Assembly: GCF_000420265.1 (NCBI RefSeq) | Contig: NZ_ATUP01000002.1 | Span: 126,501 to 190,500 of the forward strand | Reading direction: 5' to 3' | Origin: Oceanicaulis alexandrii DSM 11625 | GTDB lineage: Bacteria > Pseudomonadota > Alphaproteobacteria > Caulobacterales > Maricaulaceae | Length of the DNA: 64,000 nucleotides | In this document: positions 54,539-63,039 of the stretch, piece after piece | Layout: each line of letters opens with the position of its first letter | How positions within the stretch are numbered: the first letter of the stretch is position 1 | Translations under genes and position numbers: made by a program | Notes under the pieces: model-generated | What the model was told of the DNA's origin: nothing | Seen by the model: only the letters and a program-made list of their open reading frames with translations | Database searches by the model: none

Positions 54539-55336
54539 ATGGCTGCTGAAAATGAAGTTCTGCTCGATGTGACCCCAGGCGGCGCGGCTATCGTGACGCT
54601 GAACCGTCCTGACAAGCACAATGCGTTCAACGCTGACATCATCGCCCGCCTGTCCGACATCTTTGAAACCTTGCGCGCCAACACCGATGAAGTGCGCGTG
54701 GTGTTCCTGCGCGGCGCGGGCAAGAGCTTTTCCGCCGGCGCGGATCTGGAATGGATGAAGGCCGCGGCCGACTGGACCCATGACGACAATCAGGCCGATG
54801 CGCTGAACCTCGCGCGGATGCTCAAGCGCCTCTACGATCTGCCCCAAACCACCATTGCGCTGGTGCAGGGCGCGGCCATGGGCGGCGGCGCCGGCCTGAT
54901 GGCGGCGTGTGATGTGGCCGTGGCGGTGAAAGACGCCAAGATCCGCTTCTCTGAAGTCCGCCTGGGGCTGACGCCCGCCACGATCTCTCCGTTTGTGGTG
55001 CGCGCCATCGGTCCGCGCTATGCGCGCGCCCTTTTTGCGACCGGCGAAGGCTTTGACGGCGAATACGCGCACAAGATGGGCCTCGCCCAGTATGTGGTCG
55101 AAAGCGCGGACGAGCTTGACGACATGATGGAATACCTGGGCAAGCTGGCCTTCCAGACCGCGCCGGGCGCGGTGCGCGACGCCAAGGACCTGGTGGACAT
55201 GGTCGCCGGTCACGAGATCAACGACGATCTTCTGCGCAAGACCGCCCATCAGATCGCCGATCGCCGGGTGAGCGAGGAAGGCCGCGAAGGCCTCGCCGCC
55301 TTCCTCGAAAAGCGCAAACCCTTCTGGGCGGACTGA
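54539..55336 (+). CDS. liuC: 3-methylglutaconyl-CoA hydratase / enoyl-CoA hydratase
   Basis: A 265-residue crotonase-fold protein. Signatures are TLNRPDKHNAFNADII, RGAGKSFSAGADLEWMK, QGAAMGGGAGLMAACDVAVA and FSEVRLGLTPATISPFVVRA. The AGADLEWMK and GLTPATISPFV segments match methylglutaconyl-CoA hydratases (LiuC), which form HMG-CoA in leucine breakdown. The neighbouring mccA and the distal mccB and dehydrogenase genes support this. The ATG at 54539 has AAGG upstream and removes an unconserved extension. A role with other enoyl-CoAs is possible. Confidence 0.85.
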   Translation: MAAENEVLLDVTPGGAAIVTLNRPDKHNAFNADIIARLSDIFETLRANTDEVRVVFLRGAGKSFSAGADLEWMKAAADWTHDDNQADALNLARMLKRLYDLPQTTIALVQGAAMGGGAGLMAACDVAVAVKDAKIRFSEVRLGLTPATISPFVVRAIGPRYARALFATGEGFDGEYAHKMGLAQYVVESADELDDMMEYLGKLAFQTAPGAVRDAKDLVDMVAGHEINDDLLRKTAHQIADRRVSEEGREGLAAFLEKRKPFWAD

Positions 55337-55341
55337 CGCGC

Positions 55342-56202
55342 TTGAGCCTGCGTGAGCTTGAAGCCTGGTTTCACCGTGAGCGGGAGGCCTTGCGCGCCCG
55401 CTGGGTGAGGGGGCCATGGTCGCTCGCCGCCTTTGAGTTTCTCAGCTTCGGGATCAAGCAGGGCTGGGCCTGCCTGTTTGGCGGTCTCATGCTGGCGCTC
55501 ATCCTTGGCGTCTATCTGTTTTACCCTGATAGCGCGCCGCTGCACCGGTTTGACGTCATCACGCTGGGCGCGGTGGCCATCCAGCTGGGCATGATTGCGT
55601 TTCGTCTCGAAAGCTGGGCGGAAGTGCGCATCATCGCGGTCTTTCACGTCGTCGGCACCGCGATGGAAGTCTTCAAGGTGCATGCGGGCTCCTGGGTCTA
55701 TCCCGGGGCGGATCAGGCTTTGTTCGCCATCTGGGGCGTGCCGTTGTTTTCGGGCTTCATGTACGCCAGCGTCGGCAGCTACATGACCCGGGTCTGGCGC
55801 ATTTTCGATTTCCGCTTTGACCGGTTCCCGCCCGTCTGGGCGCAGGCGGTGCTGGCGCTCGCCATCTACATCAACTTCTTCAGCCATCATTACGTGATCG
55901 ATGTACGCTGGGCGCTGTTCGCCGCCAGCGCGCTGATCTACGGGCCGTGCGTGATCTGGTTCCGGCCGGACCGAAAGCATCGGTTCATGCCGTTATTGCT
56001 GGGGCTGGTGCTGGTGGCGCTGTTTATCTGGTTCGCCGAGAATATCGGCACCTATGCGCGCGCCTGGAGCTATCCGGGCCAGGAGCATCAGTGGACAATG
56101 GTGTCGCTGGCCAAGCTGGGCAGCTGGTTCTTGTTGATGCAAATCAGCTTTGTTCTGGTGGTGCTGACCCGGGGCGCCGAACGTCCTGATAAACAGAGCT
56201 AA
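55342..56202 (+). CDS. DUF817 family membrane protein
   Basis: A 286-residue protein with about eight hydrophobic segments, beginning at TTG 55342. Family-like segments are FEFLSFGIKQGWACLFGG, VGTAMEVFKVHAGSWVYP and FSGFMYASVGSYMTRVWR, then NFFSHHYVIDVRW. DUF817 proteins are predicted integral membrane proteins of unknown role. Several conserved His, Glu and Trp residues near membrane ends suggest ligand or metal binding, but this is inference. It lies five bases after liuC and 67 before mccA, so it may be cotranscribed with the leucine genes. Confidence 0.82.
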   Translation: MSLRELEAWFHREREALRARWVRGPWSLAAFEFLSFGIKQGWACLFGGLMLALILGVYLFYPDSAPLHRFDVITLGAVAIQLGMIAFRLESWAEVRIIAVFHVVGTAMEVFKVHAGSWVYPGADQALFAIWGVPLFSGFMYASVGSYMTRVWRIFDFRFDRFPPVWAQAVLALAIYINFFSHHYVIDVRWALFAASALIYGPCVIWFRPDRKHRFMPLLLGLVLVALFIWFAENIGTYARAWSYPGQEHQWTMVSLAKLGSWFLLMQISFVLVVLTRGAERPDKQS

Positions 56203-56269
56203 GCTTGCACACAGGCACGGCTTGCCCCAAAACCGCGCCAACAGCTTTCACCGCAATGGATGCCAGCCC

Positions 56270-58255
56270 ATGATGAAAAAGCTTCTGATCGCCAATCGGG
56301 GCGAAATCGCCTGCCGCGTGATGCGCACCGCACACAAGCTGGGCGTCGCCACTGTCGCGGTCTATTCCGAAGCCGATGCGGACGCGCCCCATGTGCGTCT
56401 GGCCGACGAAGCGGTCCTTTTGGGGCCTGCGCCGGCGCGGGAGAGCTATCTGAAAGCAGACCTGATTCTCGCCGCCGCAAAAAAGACGGGCGCTGACGCG
56501 ATTCATCCCGGCTATGGCTTTCTGTCTGAGAACGCTGACTTCGCCCGTGCCTGCGCCAAGGCGGGCGTGACCTTTGTGGGGCCGTCTCCGGAAGCCATCG
56601 AAGCGATGGGTCTGAAAGACCGCGCCAAGGCGCTGATGGAGAAGGCGGGCGTGCCAGTGACGCCGGGCTATCACGGCGCGGAGCAGGACCCCGACCATCT
56701 CAAGGCCCAGGCCGATCAGATCGGCTATCCGGTGCTGATCAAGGCGGTCGCCGGCGGCGGCGGCAAGGGCATGCGCAAAGTGGAGGCGTCGGACGCTTTC
56801 CTGGAAGCGCTGGAAAGCTGCAAACGCGAAGCGGCCTCGAGTTTTGGCGATGACCGGGTGCTGATCGAGAAATTCATCTCCAGCCCGCGCCATATCGAGG
56901 TGCAGGTGTTCGGCGATTCTCGCGGACGGGTGGTGCATTTCTTCGAGCGCGATTGCTCGCTGCAGCGCCGTCACCAGAAAGTCATCGAGGAAGCCCCTGC
57001 GCCGGGCATGACGCCGAATGTGCGTGCGGCCATGTGTTCGGCCGCGGTGCGCGCGGCTCAGGCTGTGGATTATGTCGGCGCCGGCACGGTGGAGTTCATC
57101 GTCGACGGCTCCGGTCCGCTGCGCGAAGACGGGTTCTACTTCATGGAGATGAACACCCGTCTTCAGGTCGAACACCCGGTGACCGAAGCCGTGACCGGCA
57201 CCGACCTGGTGGAGCTGCAATTGCGCGTCGCGTCAGGCGGCTCAGTGCCGGAACAGGACCAGATCCATCTCAAGGGCTGGGCGATGGAGGCGCGGCTCTA
57301 CGCCGAAGATCCCGCCACCGGTTTCCTGCCCTCCATCGGGCCGCTGGACTATCTTGATCTGCCTGACACCGATCTCGCCAATGGCGTGCGCACCGATTCC
57401 GGCGTGCGTCAGGGCGGCGAAGTCTCGCTGCATTATGATCCGATGATCGCCAAGCTGATCACCTTCGCCGACACGCGCGAGGACGCGATCGACCGTCTGG
57501 TGGATGTGCTGGATACGCAAGTGCGCGTCTATCCGGTCAAGACCAATGCCGGCTTCCTGCGCCGGGCCCTGACCCATGCCGATTTCCGCGCCGGCGAGGT
57601 GGATACCCGCTTCATCGACGCGAGACTGGAAGAGCTGGCCCCCAAATCGCCGCCGGCGTTCAGCTATATCGCCGCCGCTTTGAGCCTGACGGACGGGGCG
57701 GGCGCATTCACCTCGAACACGGACCCCTGGGCTGTCGCGGACGGTTTCCGCGCCAACTCGGACGCCGTCATCGAGCTGGGGTTTCAGGCTGATGAAACAC
57801 GTCTGCCTGTTTCGCTGTCGCCTGAGGGGGGCAGGGTGACCGCTCAGCTGGGCGAACAGCGCCATGGGCTGTCTGATCTGTGCCTGACCGATAAGCAGGT
57901 GCACGCCCGGTTGGATGGCCGGACTGTTTCGGCGCGCGTCGAGACGCGCCATCGCGGCGTGCTTGTGGCCACTCAGGGTGAAACGCATCTGATCAGCCTG
58001 TTCAACCCGGCGGCTCTGGCGGATGCGCTGGAGGCGGGCGGCGCGGTCAAGGCGCCCATGCCCGGCAAGGTCTTGTCTGTGCCGGTCAAAGCCGGAGACT
58101 CTGTCAAAAAGGGGCAAACCCTGGCCGTGCTGGAAGCGATGAAGATGGAGCACGCTCTGTCTGCGCCGCGCGATGGCGTGGTGGAAAGCGTGGACGCCGC
58201 AGAGGGCGATCAGGTCGGCGATGGCGCGATCCTGGTGACTCTCACGGACGAATAA
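56270..58255 (+). CDS. mccA: 3-methylcrotonyl-CoA carboxylase alpha (biotin carboxylase/BCCP) subunit
   Basis: A 661-residue biotin carboxylase with C-terminal BCCP. The start region MMKKLLIANRGEIACRVMRT, the ATP loop KAVAGGGGKGMRKVEA, and the biotinyl Lys625 in LEAMKMEHAL are clear. The sequence is distinct from PccA at 32.5 kb and resembles MCC alpha subunits. Two ATG codons, 56270 and 56273, are adjacent and neither has a strong ribosome site. It carboxylates biotin for MccB, which lies 4.7 kb upstream. Normally the two genes are closer, so the operon appears split here. Confidence 0.92.
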   Translation: MMKKLLIANRGEIACRVMRTAHKLGVATVAVYSEADADAPHVRLADEAVLLGPAPARESYLKADLILAAAKKTGADAIHPGYGFLSENADFARACAKAGVTFVGPSPEAIEAMGLKDRAKALMEKAGVPVTPGYHGAEQDPDHLKAQADQIGYPVLIKAVAGGGGKGMRKVEASDAFLEALESCKREAASSFGDDRVLIEKFISSPRHIEVQVFGDSRGRVVHFFERDCSLQRRHQKVIEEAPAPGMTPNVRAAMCSAAVRAAQAVDYVGAGTVEFIVDGSGPLREDGFYFMEMNTRLQVEHPVTEAVTGTDLVELQLRVASGGSVPEQDQIHLKGWAMEARLYAEDPATGFLPSIGPLDYLDLPDTDLANGVRTDSGVRQGGEVSLHYDPMIAKLITFADTREDAIDRLVDVLDTQVRVYPVKTNAGFLRRALTHADFRAGEVDTRFIDARLEELAPKSPPAFSYIAAALSLTDGAGAFTSNTDPWAVADGFRANSDAVIELGFQADETRLPVSLSPEGGRVTAQLGEQRHGLSDLCLTDKQVHARLDGRTVSARVETRHRGVLVATQGETHLISLFNPAALADALEAGGAVKAPMPGKVLSVPVKAGDSVKKGQTLAVLEAMKMEHALSAPRDGVVESVDAAEGDQVGDGAILVTLTDE

Positions 58256-58341
58256 CGCCGTCAGGTTAGGGGTTGGCCCATCTGATGCACGGCTTGTGAT
58301 CAGGGACGTCAAGGCGTCCCAGATTGCGACGGAGCCTTGTG

Positions 58342-59280
58342 ATGACCGACCCTGTTTTGATCGACTGGAATGAAGACAAGCGGAAGGATTTCCGTGCTGG
58401 CGTCGTCACTGCACGCCATCGGCTTCATATGGATCCGGCCTTCAGCGAGCTGGCGCTGGCCGCGCTTCTGAACCGTCATCCCAAAGACCTGACAGATATT
58501 TGCACCATGGGCGATGACCCGACCGACCGCGAAAGCTGGCGAGCGGGAGAGGGCGGCGATCTGAAAGGCCGTGAGCTGATTGACGCCGTCCGCGCTGGCA
58601 AGCTGTGGATCAATCTGCGCCAGGCCATGGATACGGACGCGATCTACAAGCCCATTTTCGAGGCGCTGATCGCTCAGCTCAAGCGTCTCAATCCGGGATT
58701 CAACCCGCTGCGCGCCTATGGCGGCATTCTGATTTCCAGCCCGCGCGCCCAGGTGTTTTACCATTCCGACGTCTCCGAGACCCTGCTGCTGCACGTGAAG
58801 GGTAAGAAGCGCTTCCGGATTTATCCGCCGCGCGCCCCGTTCGTGGATGAGCAGTCCATGGAGGCGATCCTTCACAAGACCCAGACCGAGGACGTGCCGT
58901 TTGATCCGTCCTGGGACGCGCAGGCCGCCCAGATCGACCTTGATCCGGGCGCATTCGTGTCCTGGCCGCTGCATTCGCCGCACCGGGTGGAGAACCTTGA
59001 AGGGCTGAACGTGTCGATCACCGTCGAGATGGTGACGCCGCAATCCACGCTTCAAAACGGCGTCTATCACGCCAATGGCGTCATGCGTCAGGCCGGCTGG
59101 ACCCCGCGTACAGCCTCGACCCGCGGCGTGCAGGCTTACGCCAAGCTGGGGCTGTCAAAAGCCTTCAAGGCGTATCAGGGCGCGTTCGGCGCCCAAGCGC
59201 GCCCGGCGCCCAAGAGCGAAACCACGTTCGACGTGGACCTGGCCCGCAAGGAAGGATTGACCGATCGCGCCCCTGCCTGA
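58342..59280 (+). CDS. Cupin/JmjC-like protein, putative Fe(II)/2-oxoglutarate oxygenase
   Basis: A 312-residue protein with a double-stranded beta-helix core. VFYHSDVSETLLLHVKGKKR supplies an HxD pair, and PLHSPHRVENLEGLNVSI supplies the distal His. The facial triad of JmjC/cupin_8 oxygenases therefore looks intact. RFRIYPPRAPFVDEQ resembles the strand and loop after the metal site in this family. The ATG at 58342 follows GGAG. Bacterial members hydroxylate peptides or small molecules. The substrate is unknown, and no partner gene stands beside it. Confidence 0.7.
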   Translation: MTDPVLIDWNEDKRKDFRAGVVTARHRLHMDPAFSELALAALLNRHPKDLTDICTMGDDPTDRESWRAGEGGDLKGRELIDAVRAGKLWINLRQAMDTDAIYKPIFEALIAQLKRLNPGFNPLRAYGGILISSPRAQVFYHSDVSETLLLHVKGKKRFRIYPPRAPFVDEQSMEAILHKTQTEDVPFDPSWDAQAAQIDLDPGAFVSWPLHSPHRVENLEGLNVSITVEMVTPQSTLQNGVYHANGVMRQAGWTPRTASTRGVQAYAKLGLSKAFKAYQGAFGAQARPAPKSETTFDVDLARKEGLTDRAPA

Positions 59281-59338
59281 CCCGGGCGCTGCGACCCGAG
59301 GCGTTTTGTCAGGTGTCCGCCCTAGTCTCGCCGCATTA

Positions 59339-59360
59339 GGAAGACGACAGTGTCGCTTCC
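59339..59360 (+). promoter_or_regulatory. Inverted repeat before the acidic exported protein gene
   Basis: GGAAG-A-CGAC (59339-59348) and GTCG-CTTCC (59352-59360) form a 9-bp inverted repeat with one bulged A and a three-base centre. It ends 24 bases before the chosen ATG at 59385. It could be an operator or an mRNA 5' stem-loop. It also makes the alternative ATG at 59364, three bases after it, unlikely. Confidence 0.4.
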
Positions 59361-59384
59361 GAGATGAGAAGAGGGTTTGCCCCC

Positions 59385-60152
59385 ATGGTTCGCAGCCTGA
59401 TGCTGGGCGCTTGCGCCGCGTTGTTTTCCGCCACGGCCTTCGCCCAATTGCCTGAGCCGCTTGAGCAGGCGCTTTCCGCGCCGATCAATGACCGTGAGGC
59501 GGCGCGCATAGATATGCGCATTGGCGTCAATAACGACCGCATCATGGTGCGTATGGTCGAATCCGAGACCGGTGACAGCGATTACACGCTGCTGGCGCCG
59601 CCGGAAGACACCCTCAATGAAGCCCAGCGGGAGCTGTGGGACGATCTTCTGGATGACGACGAAGATGAAACCGCGGACGAAGAGGGCGGCTTCAGCGCCG
59701 AGGATTTCGATCCTGAAGAGCTGCGCCGGATCATGGGCGAGGATGTCAGCCTGCTGCGTGAAGAAGACGGTCGCCTGATCTATGGCTTCGTGCCGCTCGC
59801 CATGCCGGACTCAGAGGGCGAGCCGGACCGGACCGAGCAGCGGATGCTCGAGGCGATGCAGGGTGAAGTTCACGTCAATGCGGCCAACGGCCATGTGCAG
59901 GCGTTCCATCTCAGGCTCCAAGAGAGCGTGAAGCCCAATTTCGCGGCTCGCATCGACGGCTTCCAGTTCCTGCAGGATTACGTCTTTGACGAAGCGGTGA
60001 ACGGCCCGCGGCTTGCGAGCTTGCACTTCAACATCGCCGGGTCTGCGGCGTTCCAGTCCTTTGACGAGAACATGACCATCGAGATTCTCGACATTGAATG
60101 GGCTGCGCCGGCTGCAGGCGGACCGGTTGTTGAGGCGGCGGAGTCGCACTAA
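59385..60152 (+). CDS. Exported acidic protein of unknown function
   Basis: A 255-residue protein with a signal peptide ending at SATAFA. It has a strongly acidic stretch (WDDLLDDDEDETADEEGG) at about 75-95 and a C-terminal beta-rich part that includes FQFLQDYVFDEAVNG. No family is recognised. It could be a periplasmic protein that binds divalent metals through its acidic run, but that is conjecture. The ATG at 59385 has AGAGGG ten bases upstream; an ATG at 59364 directly follows a hairpin and lacks a ribosome site. The DUF1489 gene begins nine bases after its stop, so they are probably cotranscribed. Confidence 0.7.
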   Translation: MVRSLMLGACAALFSATAFAQLPEPLEQALSAPINDREAARIDMRIGVNNDRIMVRMVESETGDSDYTLLAPPEDTLNEAQRELWDDLLDDDEDETADEEGGFSAEDFDPEELRRIMGEDVSLLREEDGRLIYGFVPLAMPDSEGEPDRTEQRMLEAMQGEVHVNAANGHVQAFHLRLQESVKPNFAARIDGFQFLQDYVFDEAVNGPRLASLHFNIAGSAAFQSFDENMTIEILDIEWAAPAAGGPVVEAAESH

Positions 60153-60161
60153 TTCGGCGGT

Positions 60162-60572
60162 ATGGCGCTGAATCTTGTCAAATTGTGCGTGGGCGTGGAC
60201 TCGGTTGAGCAGCTGCAAGGCTGGCTCGACCGTCATGACGGACAGCCCACAAAGCACACCACGCGCATGACGCCAAAACGCAAGGATGAAATCCTGGCGG
60301 GCGGGTCTCTGTACTGGGTGATCAAACGCGTGATCCAGGTGCGCCAGACCGTGCTCGATCTGGAAGAGTTCACCGATTCCGAAGGGATCAAGCGCTGCAA
60401 TATCTGGCTTGAGAACAAGCTGGTGCGTACGGCGCCGTCGCCCCGGCGCGCGTTTCAGGGCTGGCGGTATCTGAAAGCGGAAGATGCGCCTGCGGACCTG
60501 ACAGAACATGCGGGCGGCGAGGACCTGCCTGAGGATCTACGTCTCAAGCTGATCGAGCTGGGCGCCTGGTAG
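60162..60572 (+). CDS. DUF1489 family protein
   Basis: A 136-residue soluble protein with the alphaproteobacterial DUF1489 pattern. It opens LNLVKLCVGVDSVEQL and continues through HTTRMTPKR, GGSLYWVIKRVIQVRQ and CNIWLENKLVRTAPSPRRAF to a final LELGAW-like end (LIELGAW). The family is nearly confined to alphaproteobacteria and has no known role. Its conserved basic residues in the middle hint at nucleic acid or phosphate binding, which is only a guess. It lies convergent to panC, with two bases between the stops. Confidence 0.88.
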   Translation: MALNLVKLCVGVDSVEQLQGWLDRHDGQPTKHTTRMTPKRKDEILAGGSLYWVIKRVIQVRQTVLDLEEFTDSEGIKRCNIWLENKLVRTAPSPRRAFQGWRYLKAEDAPADLTEHAGGEDLPEDLRLKLIELGAW

Positions 60573-60573
60573 C

Positions 60574-61446
60574 CTACTTTTTCGGAGCTGGGCGATTGTC
60601 GATCAGGCGCGTCTTGCCCACGCGCACCGCCGCCAGCACGCGCGCATCCCGGTCAATCGGACCTGAGGGCAAGGCTTCCAGGCTGTCGGCGTCACGCGCC
60701 ACCACATAATCCACGCCGTCAAACGCCGATTGCGCCTTGAGTTGGGACTGATGCTGGGCGTCCGCCACATTCGCACCGCTCGACAACGCGTCCGCGAATT
60801 CGCGCAAGATCACATTCAGCCGCGCAGCGCGTTCGCGTTCGGTGGCGTTCAGATAGACATTGCGCGAGGAGAGGGCGAGGCCGTCGGCCTCGCGCACGGT
60901 CTCGCCGCCCTGGATCTCGACGGGCAGATTGAGGTCTGTGACCATGCGCCGGATCACCATGAGCTGCTGGTAGTCCTTCTCCCCAAACACGGCCACATCC
61001 GGCTGGACCTGGTTGAGCAGCTTGCAGACCACGGTCGCGACGCCGTTGAAGAAATGCGGGCGCGACACGCTTTCCATGCCGTGCGACGGACCGGTCAGCG
61101 AAACGCTGGTGACAAACCCCTCAGGATACATTTCACGCGCATCCGGCGCGTAGAGCAGATGGGCGCCCGTTTCCGCCAGCTTGTCCGCATCCTGTTCCAG
61201 CGTTCGCGGATAGGCGTCAAAATCCTCGCCGGGCGCAAACTGGGTCGGGTTGACGAACACGCTCGCCACAACGCGATCCGCCGAGGCCAGCGCTTGCTTT
61301 ACAAGCGCAAGATGCCCTGCATGCAAGGCGCCCATGGTCGGCACGAAACCGATGCGCAGACCGTCGGCACGCCATTGACGGACCTGGTCTCTGACAGCGG
61401 CGATGGAATAGGCGGCGGGCAGGGCGAGTTCGGGACCGTGTGTCAC
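60574..61446 (-). CDS. panC: Pantothenate synthetase (pantoate-beta-alanine ligase)
   Basis: A 290-residue PanC that joins pantoate and beta-alanine through a pantoyl-adenylate, the last step to vitamin B5 and thence CoA. The nucleotide-binding segment IGFVPTMGALHAGHLALVK contains the HxGH motif. FGEKDYQQLMVIRRMV and DGLALSSRNVYL (KMSKS-like position) follow. Length is normal. It is convergent to DUF1489 and divergent from the SPOR-like lipoprotein gene, 88 bases apart. CoA demand links it loosely to the acyl-CoA genes nearby. Confidence 0.96.
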   Translation of the reverse strand: MTHGPELALPAAYSIAAVRDQVRQWRADGLRIGFVPTMGALHAGHLALVKQALASADRVVASVFVNPTQFAPGEDFDAYPRTLEQDADKLAETGAHLLYAPDAREMYPEGFVTSVSLTGPSHGMESVSRPHFFNGVATVVCKLLNQVQPDVAVFGEKDYQQLMVIRRMVTDLNLPVEIQGGETVREADGLALSSRNVYLNATERERAARLNVILREFADALSSGANVADAQHQSQLKAQSAFDGVDYVVARDADSLEALPSGPIDRDARVLAAVRVGKTRLIDNRPAPKK

Positions 61447-61534
61447 GGCGGCCTCCTGGGCGAAAATAGCGGCTGCACGCTAGCCTTAGCCGTGGCAGTC
61501 TCGCAAGCGTGCGACTCGGTTTAGGGAATAAAGC

Positions 61535-62080
61535 ATGCGCTTGGTCTTGATCATGATAGCGACGCTGGGTCTGACGGGCTGTGTCAGCATGGGCTCTCCC
61601 TCGATCGAGGGACGCGCCCGGCCTGCGCTTGAACTGGCGCAGCTTCTGGAAGAGACAGCCGCCCGTCATCCGGACCGCGTAGAGGCAGCCAGCGCCGAAA
61701 TGGGGGCCTTGCGGGCCGCGCTGCTGACTCCTCCGCAAACCGTATCCATGACGCCCCAAACGACGACCCCGCCGATGTCTTTCGCCTCTGCGCCGGATCT
61801 TGAGGACGCGCAAAGCCTTCTGTACGCGGCGCATCTGGCGTCCTACCGGCTGTTGAGCAACGCCGAGATCGGCTGGCGACAACTGGGCGTGCAATTGCCG
61901 TCCCTGTCAGATACAGAGCCGCGCGTTGAGCGCGTGCAACTGGATCAGGGCGAGTTCCTGCGCCTGAAAGCGGGGCCCTTTGACAGCCGGTCCGAAGCAC
62001 AGGCCCTGTGTGCGCAGGCGGAAGCGGCCGGGCTTTGGTGTCAGGCCACGCACTTTACCGGTGAAGCGCTGCCCGGTTAG
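61535..62080 (+). CDS. SPOR-like lipoprotein
   Basis: A 181-residue predicted lipoprotein with lipobox LTGC at the end of MRLVLIMIATLGLTGC. A Pro/Thr-rich central linker (TPPQTVSMTPQTTTPP) follows. The C-terminal region ERVQLDQGEFLRLKAGPFDS, then RSEAQALCAQAEAAGLWC, resembles a SPOR domain. SPOR domains bind denuded peptidoglycan at division sites. AGGGA precedes the ATG. It lies 75 bases upstream of mipZ, in the same direction, which suggests a division-related role. The domain call is by pattern only. Confidence 0.68.
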   Translation: MRLVLIMIATLGLTGCVSMGSPSIEGRARPALELAQLLEETAARHPDRVEAASAEMGALRAALLTPPQTVSMTPQTTTPPMSFASAPDLEDAQSLLYAAHLASYRLLSNAEIGWRQLGVQLPSLSDTEPRVERVQLDQGEFLRLKAGPFDSRSEAQALCAQAEAAGLWCQATHFTGEALPG

Positions 62081-62155
62081 GTCCATAACAGACCTTTCGA
62101 ATATCTGCGGAGCGTGCTAGCGCCGCAGGCAATAAGGGTTTGGGGAGTCGTAACC

Positions 62156-63019
62156 GTGTCTGCTGGCGCCGTTGAGTCACCAGGTCGCGCCGCTGAGGGC
62201 GCGCATGTGATCGTGGTCGGAAATGAGAAGGGCGGCGCGGGCAAGTCCACCGTCGCTATTCATCTGGCCGTGGCTCTGATGCGCATGGGCCAAACGGTGG
62301 GCGTGATCGATCTCGACCTGCGCCAGGCCAGCCTGACCCGACATCTGGATAATCGCCGCCGGTGGGCCGATGCCCGCGGCGTCACCCTGCCCATGCCGGT
62401 CCAGGGGCGCTTGCCGATCTCTCAATCGCGCTCTCTTGATGATGTGGAATCCGAAGAACGGGCCGCCTGGGAGGAAACCCTGGGCCAGCTCAGACGCGGC
62501 TGTGACTTCATCATTGTGGATTCACCCGGCGGCGACACGCATTACGCCCGGCTCGCCCATGCCAGCGCCGACACACTGATCACGCCCATCAATGACAGCT
62601 TTGTGGACTTCGCCCTGCTGGCGGAGATTGACGGCGACAGCTTTGAAGTGGGCCGCCCCAGCGTCTATTCCGAAATGGTCTGGGAATGCCGCAAGCGCAA
62701 AGCCATGCGCGAGCGCAAATCCATAGACTGGCTGGTCATGCGCAACCGCATCTCCAATCTGGATTCCCGCAACAAGCGCCGTGTGGGCAAAGGTCTGAAA
62801 GCCCTGTCAGAGCGCGTCGGTTTCCGCCTCGCGCCGGGCTTTTCCGAGCGTGTGATCTATCGCGAGCTGTTTCCGGCCGGGTTGACCTTGCTGGATCTGA
62901 CCGAAGCGGGATCGTCCATGACCTTCACCATGAGCCATGTGGCCGCGCGCCAGGAATTGCGCGAGCTGCTGATCGTGCTCAAACTGCCCGGACTGAGCGG
63001 AAAGCCGTTTCCGTTCTGA
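62156..63019 (+). CDS. mipZ: Division-site positioning ATPase MipZ
   Basis: A 287-residue ParA-like ATPase. The deviant Walker A KGGAGKST (residues 25-32) lies in HVIVVGNEKGGAGKS, and GVIDLDLRQASLTRHL follows. DFIIVDSPGGDTHYARLAH is the switch region. The C-terminal half, with WLVMRNRISNLDSRNKRRV and GFSERVIYRELFPAG, matches MipZ specifically. MipZ dimers bind DNA, interact with ParB at the origins, and inhibit FtsZ, so the ring forms at midcell. The start is GTG at 62156 with GGGGAG eight bases upstream. An inverted repeat CTGCGG/CCGCAG (62105-62128) lies in the leader. Confidence 0.95.
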   Translation: MSAGAVESPGRAAEGAHVIVVGNEKGGAGKSTVAIHLAVALMRMGQTVGVIDLDLRQASLTRHLDNRRRWADARGVTLPMPVQGRLPISQSRSLDDVESEERAAWEETLGQLRRGCDFIIVDSPGGDTHYARLAHASADTLITPINDSFVDFALLAEIDGDSFEVGRPSVYSEMVWECRKRKAMRERKSIDWLVMRNRISNLDSRNKRRVGKGLKALSERVGFRLAPGFSERVIYRELFPAGLTLLDLTEAGSSMTFTMSHVAARQELRELLIVLKLPGLSGKPFPF

Positions 63020-63039
63020 TGGTGATCTGAGGACGATTG

